This document shows positions 1 through 8,314 of a stretch of 39,245 nucleotides of DNA, in pieces. A program made the position numbers and the translations under genes. How positions within the stretch are numbered: the first letter of the stretch is position 1; each line of letters begins with the position of its first letter. This stretch comes from Terriglobia bacterium (GTDB taxonomy: Bacteria > Acidobacteriota > Terriglobia > JAIQFV01). The stretch spans positions 1 through 39,245 of the forward strand of contig JAIQFY010000048.1 in NCBI GenBank assembly GCA_020072965.1, read 5' to 3'. The notes beneath the pieces are model-generated. The model was not told the origin of the DNA. It was given only the letters and a program-made list of their open reading frames with translations, and did no database searches.

Positions 1-17
1 TTACCTCCAGTCGCTGC

Positions 18-168
18 GGATCCGAGGTTCCAAATTAATCACACCAGCCGCTTGAACTGGCGGCGGAGGTTTCTGTGGAAAATTAGTGCTCCCGCTGTGA
101 ATTTCTCACTTGACTTCTTACCTCAGAAACCTCCGCGGTTCACCCCTTCCCCGAGGAAACTCGGATCC
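18..168. repeat. Nested inverted-repeat element
   Basis: Two pairs of inverted arms are nested here. The outer arms, 18-31 (GGATCCGAGGTTCC) and 155-168, match at 13 of 14 positions. The inner arms, 63-75 (GCGGAGGTTTCTG) and 124-136, are perfect. The whole could fold into a long interrupted cruciform or RNA stem. It lies just upstream of the CDF gene and contains no convincing ORF. It may be a small non-autonomous mobile element or a structured leader; nothing in the sequence decides between these. Confidence 0.6.
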
Positions 169-244
169 TACCGGAAGCAAGACTCCAGACCAAAAAAGGT
201 GTATTCTTTGCCTCTGCAGTCCAAAGCACGTCATTTGAAAATTT

Positions 245-1204
245 ATGTCCCTGCTCCACCGACATCAAGGCAATGTGGGCTTCAGGCTTCTGCTGACGAT
301 CCTGCTAAACCTGGTCATCTTCGTCGCCGAGCTGATCTTTGGAATCGTCGCCAACAGCCTGGCTCTCATCACCGACGCCTTCCACAACCTCACTGATTTT
401 TCTTCTGCCGTCATCAGCCTGACCGCGCACCGGATTTCGCAGCGCGAGGCCGATTCCCGCCGGACGTTCGGGTACCAGCGTGTGGAGATTCTTGCGGCGG
501 TCCTCAACGTCGCGGTTCTCTTTGCCGTGGCCGGAGTCATCTTTATCAAGGCTTTTCATCGTCTCCAGAGCCCGGCGCCGGTTCGCGGCGGTCTGATGTT
601 TGGTGTGGCCCTGGTCGCATTGATGGCCAACGTGGCTGCGGCGATGCTGCTGCGCGAGTCGGCAAAAGAAAACCTGAATGTGCGCAGCACCTTCGTACAC
701 GCGCTTTCGGACGCGCTGTCTTCCCTTGGAGCCATGATTGCCGGGGTGTTTGTCATGGTGAAAGGATGGGAGATTACCGATTCCCTGGCTTCGCTCCTGA
801 TCGGCGTGTTTATCGTGTGGGGAGGGTGGGGCATCCTGAAGGAAGCGACGAACATCCTTTTGAACGCGGCTCCGCGATGGATCAAGGTCGATGACATCAA
901 GGCGCGGCTGGAGCAACTGCCGGAAGTGGAGGGGGTGCACCATATCCACGTCTGGAGTTCGTCTTCCGCCAGCGTGGCCTTCTCCGCCCACATTCTCGTG
1001 AAGAACCAGACGCTCGAAGAAGTGGACCGTCTGTCGCACACCATTCGCGAAATCCTGGTTCACGAATTTCAAGTCGATCATCCCACCTTGCAGTTTGAGA
1101 CCCGGCAGTTCGAAGCGGTCGCGTTGTTCTGCAATGAGATTCCGGACCGGCCCAATGAAACCCCGGGCCGGACCAGCCTCTCTTCCCGTGAGACTATGAA
1201 GTGA
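245..1204 (+). CDS. Cation diffusion facilitator (CDF) metal/H+ antiporter
   Basis: This 319-aa inner-membrane protein belongs to the CDF family, which exports Zn2+ and related divalent metals (Co2+, Cd2+) in exchange for protons. Six membrane spans fill about residues 13-200. The intramembrane metal site is visible as H47-x3-D51 (HNLTD) in helix 2 and a matching HALSD motif in helix 5. A soluble ferredoxin-like C-terminal domain follows (about 210-290), containing the HHIHVW motif typical of ZitB/CzcD-type members. There is no long His-rich loop between helices 4 and 5, so the exact metal cannot be read. No clear Shine-Dalgarno precedes the ATG, but it fits the family's N-terminus. The gene stands alone; its neighbour at 1302-1943 is convergent. 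Confidence 0.93.
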   Translation: MSLLHRHQGNVGFRLLLTILLNLVIFVAELIFGIVANSLALITDAFHNLTDFSSAVISLTAHRISQREADSRRTFGYQRVEILAAVLNVAVLFAVAGVIFIKAFHRLQSPAPVRGGLMFGVALVALMANVAAAMLLRESAKENLNVRSTFVHALSDALSSLGAMIAGVFVMVKGWEITDSLASLLIGVFIVWGGWGILKEATNILLNAAPRWIKVDDIKARLEQLPEVEGVHHIHVWSSSSASVAFSAHILVKNQTLEEVDRLSHTIREILVHEFQVDHPTLQFETRQFEAVALFCNEIPDRPNETPGRTSLSSRETMK

Positions 1205-1301
1205 ATCGTCCAAACCCCACGTCTCAAATCGCACCGCCGAGGCGCTCACCGGGGCTACCCAAGCTAAATCATCCGCATCGACCCCGGTTCGGATTTCGGG
1301 T

Positions 1302-1943
1302 TCATTCTCCCATCCAAGGCAGGAGGCCGTTGCCGCTGCATCGTCGGTTCAACTCGAGAAGCAAGTCCATGAGTTGGGCCTTTGCCTGCTGAGGAGTCAA
1401 GGATTTGGGTTTGAAATCCGTCCGGCCTGCCCAATGCTGCCATGTCTCCAGCAGGCGCGCGTGGGCGCCGGTCTCGGTGTGAATCTCGTCGCTATGAATA
1501 AGGAGTCTGTGTTCCAGCTCGGTCACTGTCTTTCCAAACCCCTTGGCACTCGGAAGCCGCGGCCCCTCGAAATGATCTGATCGCAGGAGTTCTCTATGAT
1601 CGACCCCGGCGAGGAGGGCTTTGGCGGCAGCGGGAAGCGTTTTCATTTGCCAGGATTGGCGCGAGGTCGCCACCGAGAACAGGGCGGACCACAGCCGGCG
1701 ATGCACAAAAGTGACTTTGCCAGAGACGAGCTTGGCAGTGACGCTGTCCGCGTGATCCGCCAATTCTCCTGCCATGCGGAAAATCATATGGCCGGCGGGA
1801 TGGCCCCACCAGGACCCGTGAACAGGTTCTCCTGCGACCAGGCCTGACACGCTGGGGAGCCTGGAGTCCGAAAGGAGGAGTAAACCGTGCCTCTCAAATT
1901 CCCGGAGGATTTGTTTGAAATTCTTTGAGCGGCCCTGATTCAT
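1302..1943 (-). CDS. Conserved-looking protein of unknown function
   Basis: This is a 213-aa soluble protein with no signal peptide or membrane span. It appears real rather than a shadow: composition is balanced and the ATG has an AGGA-like ribosome site 8 bases upstream. The N-terminus (about 5-35) resembles a winged-helix segment. It is followed by a striking stretch, GSWWGHPAGH (about 43-52), and later by KLVSGKVTFVHRRLW (about 71-85). The C-terminal third is helical and charged. I recall similar proteins with a DNA-glycosylase-like (AlkZ-related) label, but I cannot confirm this and assign no function. It is separated from the respiratory operon by about 190 bases that hold nothing I can identify. 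Confidence 0.7.
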   Translation of the reverse strand: MNQGRSKNFKQILREFERHGLLLLSDSRLPSVSGLVAGEPVHGSWWGHPAGHMIFRMAGELADHADSVTAKLVSGKVTFVHRRLWSALFSVATSRQSWQMKTLPAAAKALLAGVDHRELLRSDHFEGPRLPSAKGFGKTVTELEHRLLIHSDEIHTETGAHARLLETWQHWAGRTDFKPKSLTPQQAKAQLMDLLLELNRRCSGNGLLPWMGE

Positions 1944-2135
1944 GCATTCATCCTAACTCGGACGAGCTGGAACCAAGGAAGGCTAATGTGCATAGTAGGG
2001 ACGAATTTCATAGAGTCCTGAGACCATCATGCATCATGGGCCGTAGGCAGTCGTCTCTCTGCGACGATGGCGTAGCCATTCCCGCGGGCCTCAGGCGCTT
2101 TGACCTCCCCCTTCGAAGCCCTGTTCGTGTAGAAC

Positions 2136-2825
2136 TCAAACCATCGTGTTCGCCTGTGGCGCCGACTTCAGGCGGCGCGCCAGGACGGCCGCGAAGAGGC
2201 CCCCGACTGAACCGATCAGAATGGTAAAAGCCACCCAAAAAACCAATTGAGGGAAAAACGCCAGCCAGAAAAACCCGCGCCAGAAGCCCAGCTGGAATTG
2301 AGGCGGCATCCCGACATAGTCGTAATGCGTCCCCCAATTGCCCCGCATCGCCACAAACATAACTCCCACGACCACCGCTCGCGAGGCAACACCATAGGCC
2401 AACAGGATTTTGAATAGCGAGGGCCAGCCGGGAAATTGAATGAGGGCACCCGCCACCATGATCAGCCAAATCACGATCAAGATTCGTGGGAAACCAATTG
2501 GGACCAAGGGCGGAATGAAGCGAAGTCCCCCCAACGCGATGATCAACCCCAGGGCGGCACAGCTGATCGATTTGGCCAGATGGGGGTGGACCTCGCCAGC
2601 CGGCACCAGTTTCCACGCAAAGTAAATTCCGAAAGGAAAAGCCAACCAGGTAACCCCAAAAACCCAGCTCACCCCGCTGGGAGTGATACCACCGGTGTCG
2701 GTGCTGAACCATTTTTCCGACCAATGCTGGAGTTCATCGCTGAACCGCAAGAGGGTCATTGCGACACTGATGAGGGTGGGGATCAAAATTAGCTTCAAGG
2801 AATTCGGGCGGGTTGGTGGAGTCAT
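2136..2825 (-). CDS. Polytopic membrane protein of unknown function
   Basis: This 229-aa protein has about six hydrophobic helices and a short basic C-terminal tail (ARRLKSAP). I do not recognise a family. The ATG at 2825 is preferred to the TTG at 2882: it places the first helix near the N-terminus and has a weak AGGA upstream. It is the last same-strand gene after coxD, 164 bases downstream, so it may be the distal gene of the act-cox operon or may have its own promoter. It lacks visible heme- or copper-ligand motifs. A role in oxidase assembly is possible only by association. Confidence 0.72.
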   Translation of the reverse strand: MTPPTRPNSLKLILIPTLISVAMTLLRFSDELQHWSEKWFSTDTGGITPSGVSWVFGVTWLAFPFGIYFAWKLVPAGEVHPHLAKSISCAALGLIIALGGLRFIPPLVPIGFPRILIVIWLIMVAGALIQFPGWPSLFKILLAYGVASRAVVVGVMFVAMRGNWGTHYDYVGMPPQFQLGFWRGFFWLAFFPQLVFWVAFTILIGSVGGLFAAVLARRLKSAPQANTMV

Positions 2826-2989
2826 GGGGGTCCTGGTGTCGATCCCCTTTTCTGACCGATCCGGATTCAGAAGCCCAATCAACAGTTAATTCGTCGGTCC
2901 CTTTAACTACGGAATCCTCCATCGTGGGACAATTCCATGCATCCCTTTTTCCTTCTCAACGGAGTTGCAGGGTTTCACCGTCTCGACCT

Positions 2990-3322
2990 TCATGGACGCT
3001 GGACGGAGGACGAGGTCGTCTCCCATCCCCGAGGGTTGGAATCCCAGACGCGGGTGAGATTGTCGACGAGCGTCAACCCGATCAGGAGGGCGAGCCAGAA
3101 GAGGCCTCCCAGCATGACGAGACGGGGCAGCGCGCTGCTGTAACGCAGATGCATGAAAAACAAGACGACGAGAGTGGCTTTGCAGACGGCAATCGCCAGC
3201 GCCACCACGGTGTTCCATCGGCCGAGGTCATAGAATCCCACGACGGTCGTCACTCCGGTCAGGATGAGGAGAGTGAAGAAGACAAGAAAATAAGTCCCGG
3301 GATGGATGACGTGATGCTTCAC
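2990..3322 (-). CDS. coxD: Cytochrome c oxidase subunit IV (prokaryotic type)
   Basis: This 110-aa protein has three membrane helices (about 10-30, 38-58 and 66-86). The second holds the family pattern KATLVVLFFMHLRYS typical of small bacterial caa3/bo3 subunit IV proteins, which stabilise the oxidase rather than carry cofactors. The start codon is GTG and shares one base with the TAG stop of coxC, so translation is probably coupled. It is the fourth cox gene in the order coxB-coxA-coxC-coxD. The C-terminal tail after about residue 90 is hydrophilic and poorly conserved in appearance. Confidence 0.88.
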   Translation of the reverse strand: MKHHVIHPGTYFLVFFTLLILTGVTTVVGFYDLGRWNTVVALAIAVCKATLVVLFFMHLRYSSALPRLVMLGGLFWLALLIGLTLVDNLTRVWDSNPRGWETTSSSVQRP

Positions 3323-3948
3323 TAGCGGCCTCCCACCAGGTAGAGCAGCGGAAAAAGGAAGATCCAGATGATATCGACAAAATGCCAGTAGATCCCGATG
3401 GCTTCCACCGGATTATGCGACTCCGGGGTGAATCGTCCGCGCCCGGCCATGATCACCAGTGCCGCCAGAAGCCCCAGCCCGATGATCATGTGGAGGGCGT
3501 GCAGCGCCGTCATCGCAAAATAGAAACAAAAGTAAAGCTGCATCTGAGGCGGGTAGACACCCTCCGGCGCAAAATTGAAGCCGGGTATCAGATGATGGTG
3601 GTACTTCGTGGCATACTCCACGAACTTGATCCCCAGGAAACCAGTTCCCAGGATCATTGTGAAAATAAGAAACAGGATCAGGAGCTTGCGTTTCCCTGTT
3701 TGCGCGGCATAGACGGCCAGCGCCATGGTCAAACTGCTGCAAATGAGCACAGCCGTGTTCACGGCACCCAGCTTCAAGTCGAGCAAATGGCTGCCCGCCA
3801 CAAATGAAGCAAAGTACTGGGTCCGATACACGGTGTAGCCGGTGAACAGGCCTCCAAAAAACATGATCTCGGTGGCGATGAACACCCAAATTCCCAGGCT
3901 GGCGGCCTCGCGCTGTTGTTCCAGATCGTCGAATTGATGGGCCGCCAT
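3322..3948 (-). CDS. coxC: Cytochrome c oxidase subunit III
   Basis: This 208-aa integral membrane subunit of the heme-copper oxidase carries no redox centre and supports proton uptake and stability of subunit I. Five helices follow a short acidic N-terminus (DDLEQQREAASLGIWVF). Family hallmarks include EIMFFGGLF in the first helix, HALHMIIGLG near residue 160 and the C-terminal YWHFVDIIWIFLFPLLYL. The length fits the five-helix form found in caa3-type enzymes. I chose the ATG at 3948, ten bases after the coxA stop, because the open frame further upstream only reads through the end of coxA. Confidence 0.94.
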   Translation of the reverse strand: MAAHQFDDLEQQREAASLGIWVFIATEIMFFGGLFTGYTVYRTQYFASFVAGSHLLDLKLGAVNTAVLICSSLTMALAVYAAQTGKRKLLILFLIFTMILGTGFLGIKFVEYATKYHHHLIPGFNFAPEGVYPPQMQLYFCFYFAMTALHALHMIIGLGLLAALVIMAGRGRFTPESHNPVEAIGIYWHFVDIIWIFLFPLLYLVGGR

Positions 3949-3958
3949 CGCGTGACTC

Positions 3959-5593
3959 TCAGGCAACTTCCACCTCCCGGGACGGATAGTCGTACGCTTG
4001 CGCGGTGACCACCGGCGTCTCCTCGAAGTTGTCGGTCGGCGGCGGCGAGGGCGCTTGCCATTCCAGGCCTTTCGCCCCCCACGGATTGGAGCTCGCGACC
4101 GGACCATAACGCATCGACCAGATCAAGTAGATTAAGGGAATCAAGTACCCCACGCCCAGGATCGATGCGCCTGCCGTGGACATGACGTTCAGCACCTGGA
4201 ATTCAGGTGGATACACCGGGTAGCGCCGCGGCATGCCCAGATAGCCCAGGATGTACTGGGGAAAAAAGGTCAGATTGAATCCAAGAAAGATGATGAGCGC
4301 CGAGAACCGGGCCCATCCCTCGGGATACATTCGCCCGCTGATCTTGGGCCACCAGAAATGGATTCCGCCCAGATAAGCCATGACCGCGCCGCCTACCATG
4401 ATGTAATGAAAATGCGCGATCACAAAATAGGTGTCATGGACATGCACGTCCATTCCCAGCGATGCCAGGAACATGCCCGTCACACCCCCCATGGAGAACA
4501 GGCCGATGAATCCCATGCCGTACAACATCGGCGCCTCATAGGAAATGGATCCCTTGTAAAGCGTTGCCGTCCAATTAAAGACCTTGACGGAGGAAGGAAC
4601 GGCCACCAGGTAGCTCAGAATGGAGAATACCATCCCCGCGTACATCGACACGCCCGCGACGAACATATGGTGTGCCCACACCAGAAACCCGAGCAGCGCA
4701 ATGGCCAGGCTCGACATGGCCACAAAGCTATAGCCAAATATGCGCTTCTTCGAGAAACAAGTGATTAACTCGCTCTCCACCCCCATCGCCGGCAGGATCA
4801 TGATGTAGACCGCGGGATGCGAATAGAACCAGAAGAGGTGCTGGAAGAGTAATGGATCGCCGCCCAGGGCGGGATTGAAGATTCCCAGATGGGCCGCTCT
4901 CTCCAGCGCGATGAGCAGAATGGTGATTCCGATAACCGGGGTGCCCAGGATGAAGATGACGCTGGTCGCGTACATCGCCCAGATGAAGAGGGGCAGGCGG
5001 AACCAGGTCATGCCGGGAGCGCGCATTTTGTGGATGGTGACAATGAAATTCAGTCCCGTCAGGATGGATGAAAACCCCGTGATGAAAACACCCAGGGCGG
5101 CGGCCATGACGTGGGTATTGGAATACGTGCTGCTATAAGGGGCATAAAAAGTCCATCCGGTATCCACACCTCCCGCGATGACCGCGTACAACGTGAACAG
5201 ACCCCCCACGATATAAACGTACCAGCTCAGCAGGTTCAACTTCGGGAAGGCCAGGTCTCTTGCCCCAATCATGAGCGGCACCAGGAAATTTCCGAGGACT
5301 GCCGGAATCGATGGGATCAGGAAGAAGAAGACCATGACGATGCCGTGAATGCTGAACAACTTGTTGTAAGTGGCCGGCTCGACCAGCAGCCCCGTGGGCG
5401 TCAGCAGATTCATCCGGATCAAAACCGCAGCGCTCCCGCCGACGAGAAAGAAAAGGGTGATGGAAGCAAGGTAGAGCAGTGCAATGCGTTTGTGATCAGT
5501 GGTCAACAACCACGATTTCACCCCGTAATGAACATTCAGGTAATGAACGCGCGACTCGGCTTGTTCGGGTTCTTCAACTGACAAGGTACTCAT
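3959..5593 (-). CDS. coxA: Cytochrome c oxidase subunit I (heme-copper, A2-type)
   Basis: This 544-aa catalytic subunit holds the low-spin heme and the heme a3/CuB centre that reduces O2 to water and pumps protons. It has the usual twelve-helix core. Metal ligands are visible in SIHGIVM (low-spin heme His), WFYSHPAVY (CuB His and the Tyr partner), WAHHMF (CuB His-His) and AHFHYIM (heme a3 and heme a His). The YSHP motif in place of GHPEV marks the A2 subfamily, which uses Tyr-Ser rather than Glu at the end of the D-channel. The start overlaps the coxB stop in an ATGA junction, indicating coupled translation. The C-terminus ends just before coxC. Confidence 0.97.
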   Translation of the reverse strand: MSTLSVEEPEQAESRVHYLNVHYGVKSWLLTTDHKRIALLYLASITLFFLVGGSAAVLIRMNLLTPTGLLVEPATYNKLFSIHGIVMVFFFLIPSIPAVLGNFLVPLMIGARDLAFPKLNLLSWYVYIVGGLFTLYAVIAGGVDTGWTFYAPYSSTYSNTHVMAAALGVFITGFSSILTGLNFIVTIHKMRAPGMTWFRLPLFIWAMYATSVIFILGTPVIGITILLIALERAAHLGIFNPALGGDPLLFQHLFWFYSHPAVYIMILPAMGVESELITCFSKKRIFGYSFVAMSSLAIALLGFLVWAHHMFVAGVSMYAGMVFSILSYLVAVPSSVKVFNWTATLYKGSISYEAPMLYGMGFIGLFSMGGVTGMFLASLGMDVHVHDTYFVIAHFHYIMVGGAVMAYLGGIHFWWPKISGRMYPEGWARFSALIIFLGFNLTFFPQYILGYLGMPRRYPVYPPEFQVLNVMSTAGASILGVGYLIPLIYLIWSMRYGPVASSNPWGAKGLEWQAPSPPPTDNFEETPVVTAQAYDYPSREVEVA

Positions 5594-6552
5594 GGGGCGG
5601 CCTTCATCCTTTCTGGCGATTCCGGAATCTTCAGCGACTTGATGTAAGCGATCAATTGCAGGATGCTTTCTTCGTTCACCTGCCCCTGAAACGTCGGCAT
5701 GATGGGCTGGTATCCGGCGGCCACGCGGGCCGCCGGCCTGAGGATGGACTCGCGGATGTATGCGTCGTCAGCCATGACGGTGGAGCCATCGACCAGCTTG
5801 ACGGGCCTGCCATAAACGCCCACCAGGGTGGGCGCGCGACCGGAGTTGTCGGAACGATGGCAGTTTGTACAGGCTAATTTCTGGAAGAGCCGGGCGCCCG
5901 CCTGCTCCATTGTTTCCCCTCCTGCACCGCCACTCAGCCACTGCTGGTACTCAGCAGGGTTCATGACGACGACCCATCCCTTCATCTCCGAGTGGTTGGT
6001 CCCGCAATACTGTGAGCAAAAGAAGTGGTACGTGCCCGTCTTCGTCGCTTCGAACCAGAGGCTGCTGTAACGGCCCGGCAGCACATCCTTCTTGATCCGA
6101 AAGGCCGGGATAAAAAAATCATGAATGACATCTTCGGACGTCATCGTCAACTTGACCGGACGACCGACCGGGACATGAAGTTCGTCGATCTCTCGCTTCC
6201 CTTCGGGGTGCTGCAGCTTCCACATCCATTGCTTACCGACCACAAAAATTTCCAGCGAGCCGGGGGGTGGATGAAATTCCTCATAATAAATTTCGGCTCC
6301 CCATCCGAACATCACCAACATGAGCAGGAATGGAATACCAATCCAGGCGACCTCGAGGAACATCGTCTCATGGACCCTGGGCGGCACTTCATCCGGAGAC
6401 CGGCGGCGGTACTTCACGGCAAAAATAAAGATCAACACGAAGACCAGGATGGCCACTGAGCCGGTGACACCCAGCAGGAACAGGAAGAGGTGGTCCACGC
6501 CGGGGGCGAATGTGGAGGCTTGTGGCGGCGCTAATGGAATCCCTGGAGGCAT
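5590..6552 (-). CDS. coxB: Cytochrome c oxidase subunit II fused to cytochrome c (caa3-type)
   Basis: This 320-aa protein has two N-terminal helices (about 22-47 and 66-88) and then a periplasmic cupredoxin domain. The CuA ligands are all present: H144, C179, C183, H187 and M190 in [15 protein letters not shown] mono-heme cytochrome c domain is fused at about residues 212-305, with the heme-binding CTNCH at 228-232 and a probable distal Met in QPIMPTF. Electrons therefore pass from the heme c to CuA within one chain, as in caa3 oxidases. No cleavable signal peptide is seen. A 261-bp gap with inverted repeats separates it from the upstream Sco gene, so a separate promoter is possible here. Confidence 0.96.
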   Translation of the reverse strand: MPPGIPLAPPQASTFAPGVDHLFLFLLGVTGSVAILVFVLIFIFAVKYRRRSPDEVPPRVHETMFLEVAWIGIPFLLMLVMFGWGAEIYYEEFHPPPGSLEIFVVGKQWMWKLQHPEGKREIDELHVPVGRPVKLTMTSEDVIHDFFIPAFRIKKDVLPGRYSSLWFEATKTGTYHFFCSQYCGTNHSEMKGWVVVMNPAEYQQWLSGGAGGETMEQAGARLFQKLACTNCHRSDNSGRAPTLVGVYGRPVKLVDGSTVMADDAYIRESILRPAARVAAGYQPIMPTFQGQVNEESILQLIAYIKSLKIPESPERMKAAP

Positions 6553-6627
6553 TCGATGAACTCGTGAAAAATATTTGAAGTGATCTCGTCTCCCAGCTCG
6601 GTCAAAGAGCTTTCGCCCTGGATACCA

Positions 6628-6778
6628 AAGTCAGAAGCCAGAAGTCAGAAGTCCGATGTCAGAAATCAGAGGTCGGAAGCCGGATATGAGAATTCAAGTC
6701 TTTGACCCTTGGTCCTAAGATTCCACGGCAGAGAGGGGCCTTTTTCTGACTTCTGATCTCTGACTTCTGACTTCTTTT
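6628..6778. repeat. Inverted clusters of a TCAGAAG-type repeat
   Basis: The left cluster (about 6628-6680) is built from repeated GTCAGAAG-like units on the plus strand. The right cluster (about 6745-6778) has the same unit in the opposite orientation (TTCTGACTTCTGA). The two clusters can pair over roughly 30 bases with mismatches, enclosing a loop of about 60 bases. They fill most of the space between the Sco gene and coxB. On the act-cox transcript this would form a long hairpin. No coding potential is seen. Confidence 0.75.
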
Positions 6779-6813
6779 GCCTCGGCGGTGGAGCAAGCCC
6801 GCCACAGTTCCCC

Positions 6814-7701
6814 TCACGGTGATGATTTGGGCACTGGGGCGGGTCGGTGCCGCTCATTGCGAAATAAAATGAATACCAACGCGCCCAGTGCCAGTAGCGT
6901 TATCAATCCCCCTAACTGGAGGGCCCGTGAAATCACGAGCCCGTACCTTCCCGTTGCCGGGTTGTACTGGGAGCAAAACAACACGACCGCGTCAACGGGC
7001 GAACCAATCTTGCGGTTCGAGGCCTCCACGAGGCCCAAGCGGAGGTCGCGGGGCACATAGGCCACTCCATAGAAGTACCGGGAAACTCTTCCGTCGGGAG
7101 TCAGAACCATGATGGCGGTGGCGTGATTGAACTGGCCAGTCGCGGAATCGTAGGTATACCGGAAACCCACCGATTGCGTCAGCCGTTGGATGGAGTCCTC
7201 GTCCCCCGTCAAAAAATGCCAGCCCGCGGCGGCGCCGGGGCGGGCATAGAGACCGGTGTAAATTCTCTTCTTGGCCTCCGCAATTTCGGGCTTGTCTCGC
7301 GGATCAAAACTTACGGTGACCACATCGAATTGATCGCCGATGTCAAACTTGACCTCCCTCAAACTGTTGAGAAGTCCGTTCAGAACCATCGTGCACAGCA
7401 TGGGACAGTTGTAATAGACGAGTGACAGAACGACCGGTCTGCGGCCAAAGTAATCCCCCAGACGAACCATGTTCCCCGTCTCATCGCGGAAGGGCAGATC
7501 AAGTGGAACCTGGGCATCGAGGCGCTGGTCGATGCCCACACCCTCAAGGGCAGGTGGTAATCCGTTTTGTGCCCTCAGTGGCACAGCAATCATCATCATC
7601 GAGACCCCCAGCGCCACGACAAGCAGCACGCGTGAAAAGGGGGGCTGAGATCTTTGACACTCCGCCCCGGACTCTGTTGGCGGGTTCCAATCAATCCTCA
7701 T
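6814..7701 (-). CDS. Sco1/SenC-family copper chaperone
   Basis: This 295-aa thioredoxin-fold protein is predicted to deliver copper to, or keep reduced, the CuA site of CoxB. The Cu-binding set is present: C99 and C103 in YYNCPMLC and the distal H193 in FNHAT. An N-terminal signal/anchor helix lies at about 24-44 and a second membrane helix near the C-terminus (about 258-280), so the domain sits in the periplasm. The ATG at 7701 overlaps the stop of the upstream 140-aa gene as ATGA; longer versions of the frame would run inside that gene. The position directly before coxB fits a role in CuA assembly. Confidence 0.93.
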   Translation of the reverse strand: MRIDWNPPTESGAECQRSQPPFSRVLLVVALGVSMMMIAVPLRAQNGLPPALEGVGIDQRLDAQVPLDLPFRDETGNMVRLGDYFGRRPVVLSLVYYNCPMLCTMVLNGLLNSLREVKFDIGDQFDVVTVSFDPRDKPEIAEAKKRIYTGLYARPGAAAGWHFLTGDEDSIQRLTQSVGFRYTYDSATGQFNHATAIMVLTPDGRVSRYFYGVAYVPRDLRLGLVEASNRKIGSPVDAVVLFCSQYNPATGRYGLVISRALQLGGLITLLALGALVFILFRNERHRPAPVPKSSP

Positions 7702-8120
7702 TTTTTCCCTTTCACCAAGGACTTTTCTTTTGTCTCTCCGCGAACGGGGAGACCACGCTCGGCGACCAGATCCATGGCCCGATCGATCGGGATCCGAATG
7801 ATCCCGGTCTGCCGGTCCACCCACCCATAACTGTCCAGCCTGGAATCCTCGACAGCGCGAAACTCGTTCAGATCAGCGCCCGGGCTCACTTGAAGTTGAG
7901 GCAAGGGGGGAACCTGCCGTGTCCTGACGAGCGGTGAGGGTTGAGGTCCCAACTGTACTTGATGTTCCCCGAAGTAATCCGCCAGCCGCGCCATCGCATA
8001 AAGAGACAGCAGGATGACCAGGGCGAGCCCGATGGCGAACTTGACGATGCTGGGCGCATGCGCATCGGTGATCTCGTGCCCGAGAGGCGTTTCCGGATGA
8101 CCGGGTTTCTTTTCTTCCAC
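7698..8120 (-). CDS. Small membrane-anchored protein of the act-cox operon
   Basis: This 140-aa protein has one membrane helix (about residues 26-46) and then a periplasmic proline-rich stretch. The C-terminal part contains DSYGWVDRQTGIIRIPIDRA followed by MDLVAERGLPVR, which I recall as a recurrent motif in small proteins encoded beside Alternative Complex III and oxidase genes. Its biochemical role is unknown to me; an accessory or assembly factor for the ACIII-oxidase supercomplex is the natural guess. It starts at GTG, lies 194 bases after actF, and overlaps the Sco gene by four bases, which ties its expression to the copper chaperone. Confidence 0.82.
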   Translation of the reverse strand: MEEKKPGHPETPLGHEITDAHAPSIVKFAIGLALVILLSLYAMARLADYFGEHQVQLGPQPSPLVRTRQVPPLPQLQVSPGADLNEFRAVEDSRLDSYGWVDRQTGIIRIPIDRAMDLVAERGLPVRGETKEKSLVKGKK

Positions 8121-8314
8121 GCTTAATGCCTTATTAACGGAATTTGTGCCGACAACGGCAAAAAAAATCGACCATTAGGAAGCCAGGAATACAGGAGGTC
8201 AAAACCCTCCGTTCAAAAATGAAGGTGATGATTTGAGAACCCCTTCTTCGGCGACCGGTGCCCTGGCTTCATGGGTTCCTGATAATGCCTGCTCCTGGTT
8301 TCGACTCGTCCGTG

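Noticed and set aside
2008-2724. Minus-strand 238-codon frame
   Set aside because: It overlaps the membrane-protein frame at 2136-2825 in another phase and lacks a helix pattern; composition is typical of a shadow.
8145-8170. Hairpin GCCG-ACAA-CGGC with A8/T8 as a terminator
   Set aside because: The T-run precedes the stem on the transcribed (minus) strand, and the plus strand has A residues, so it is not an intrinsic terminator for either direction.
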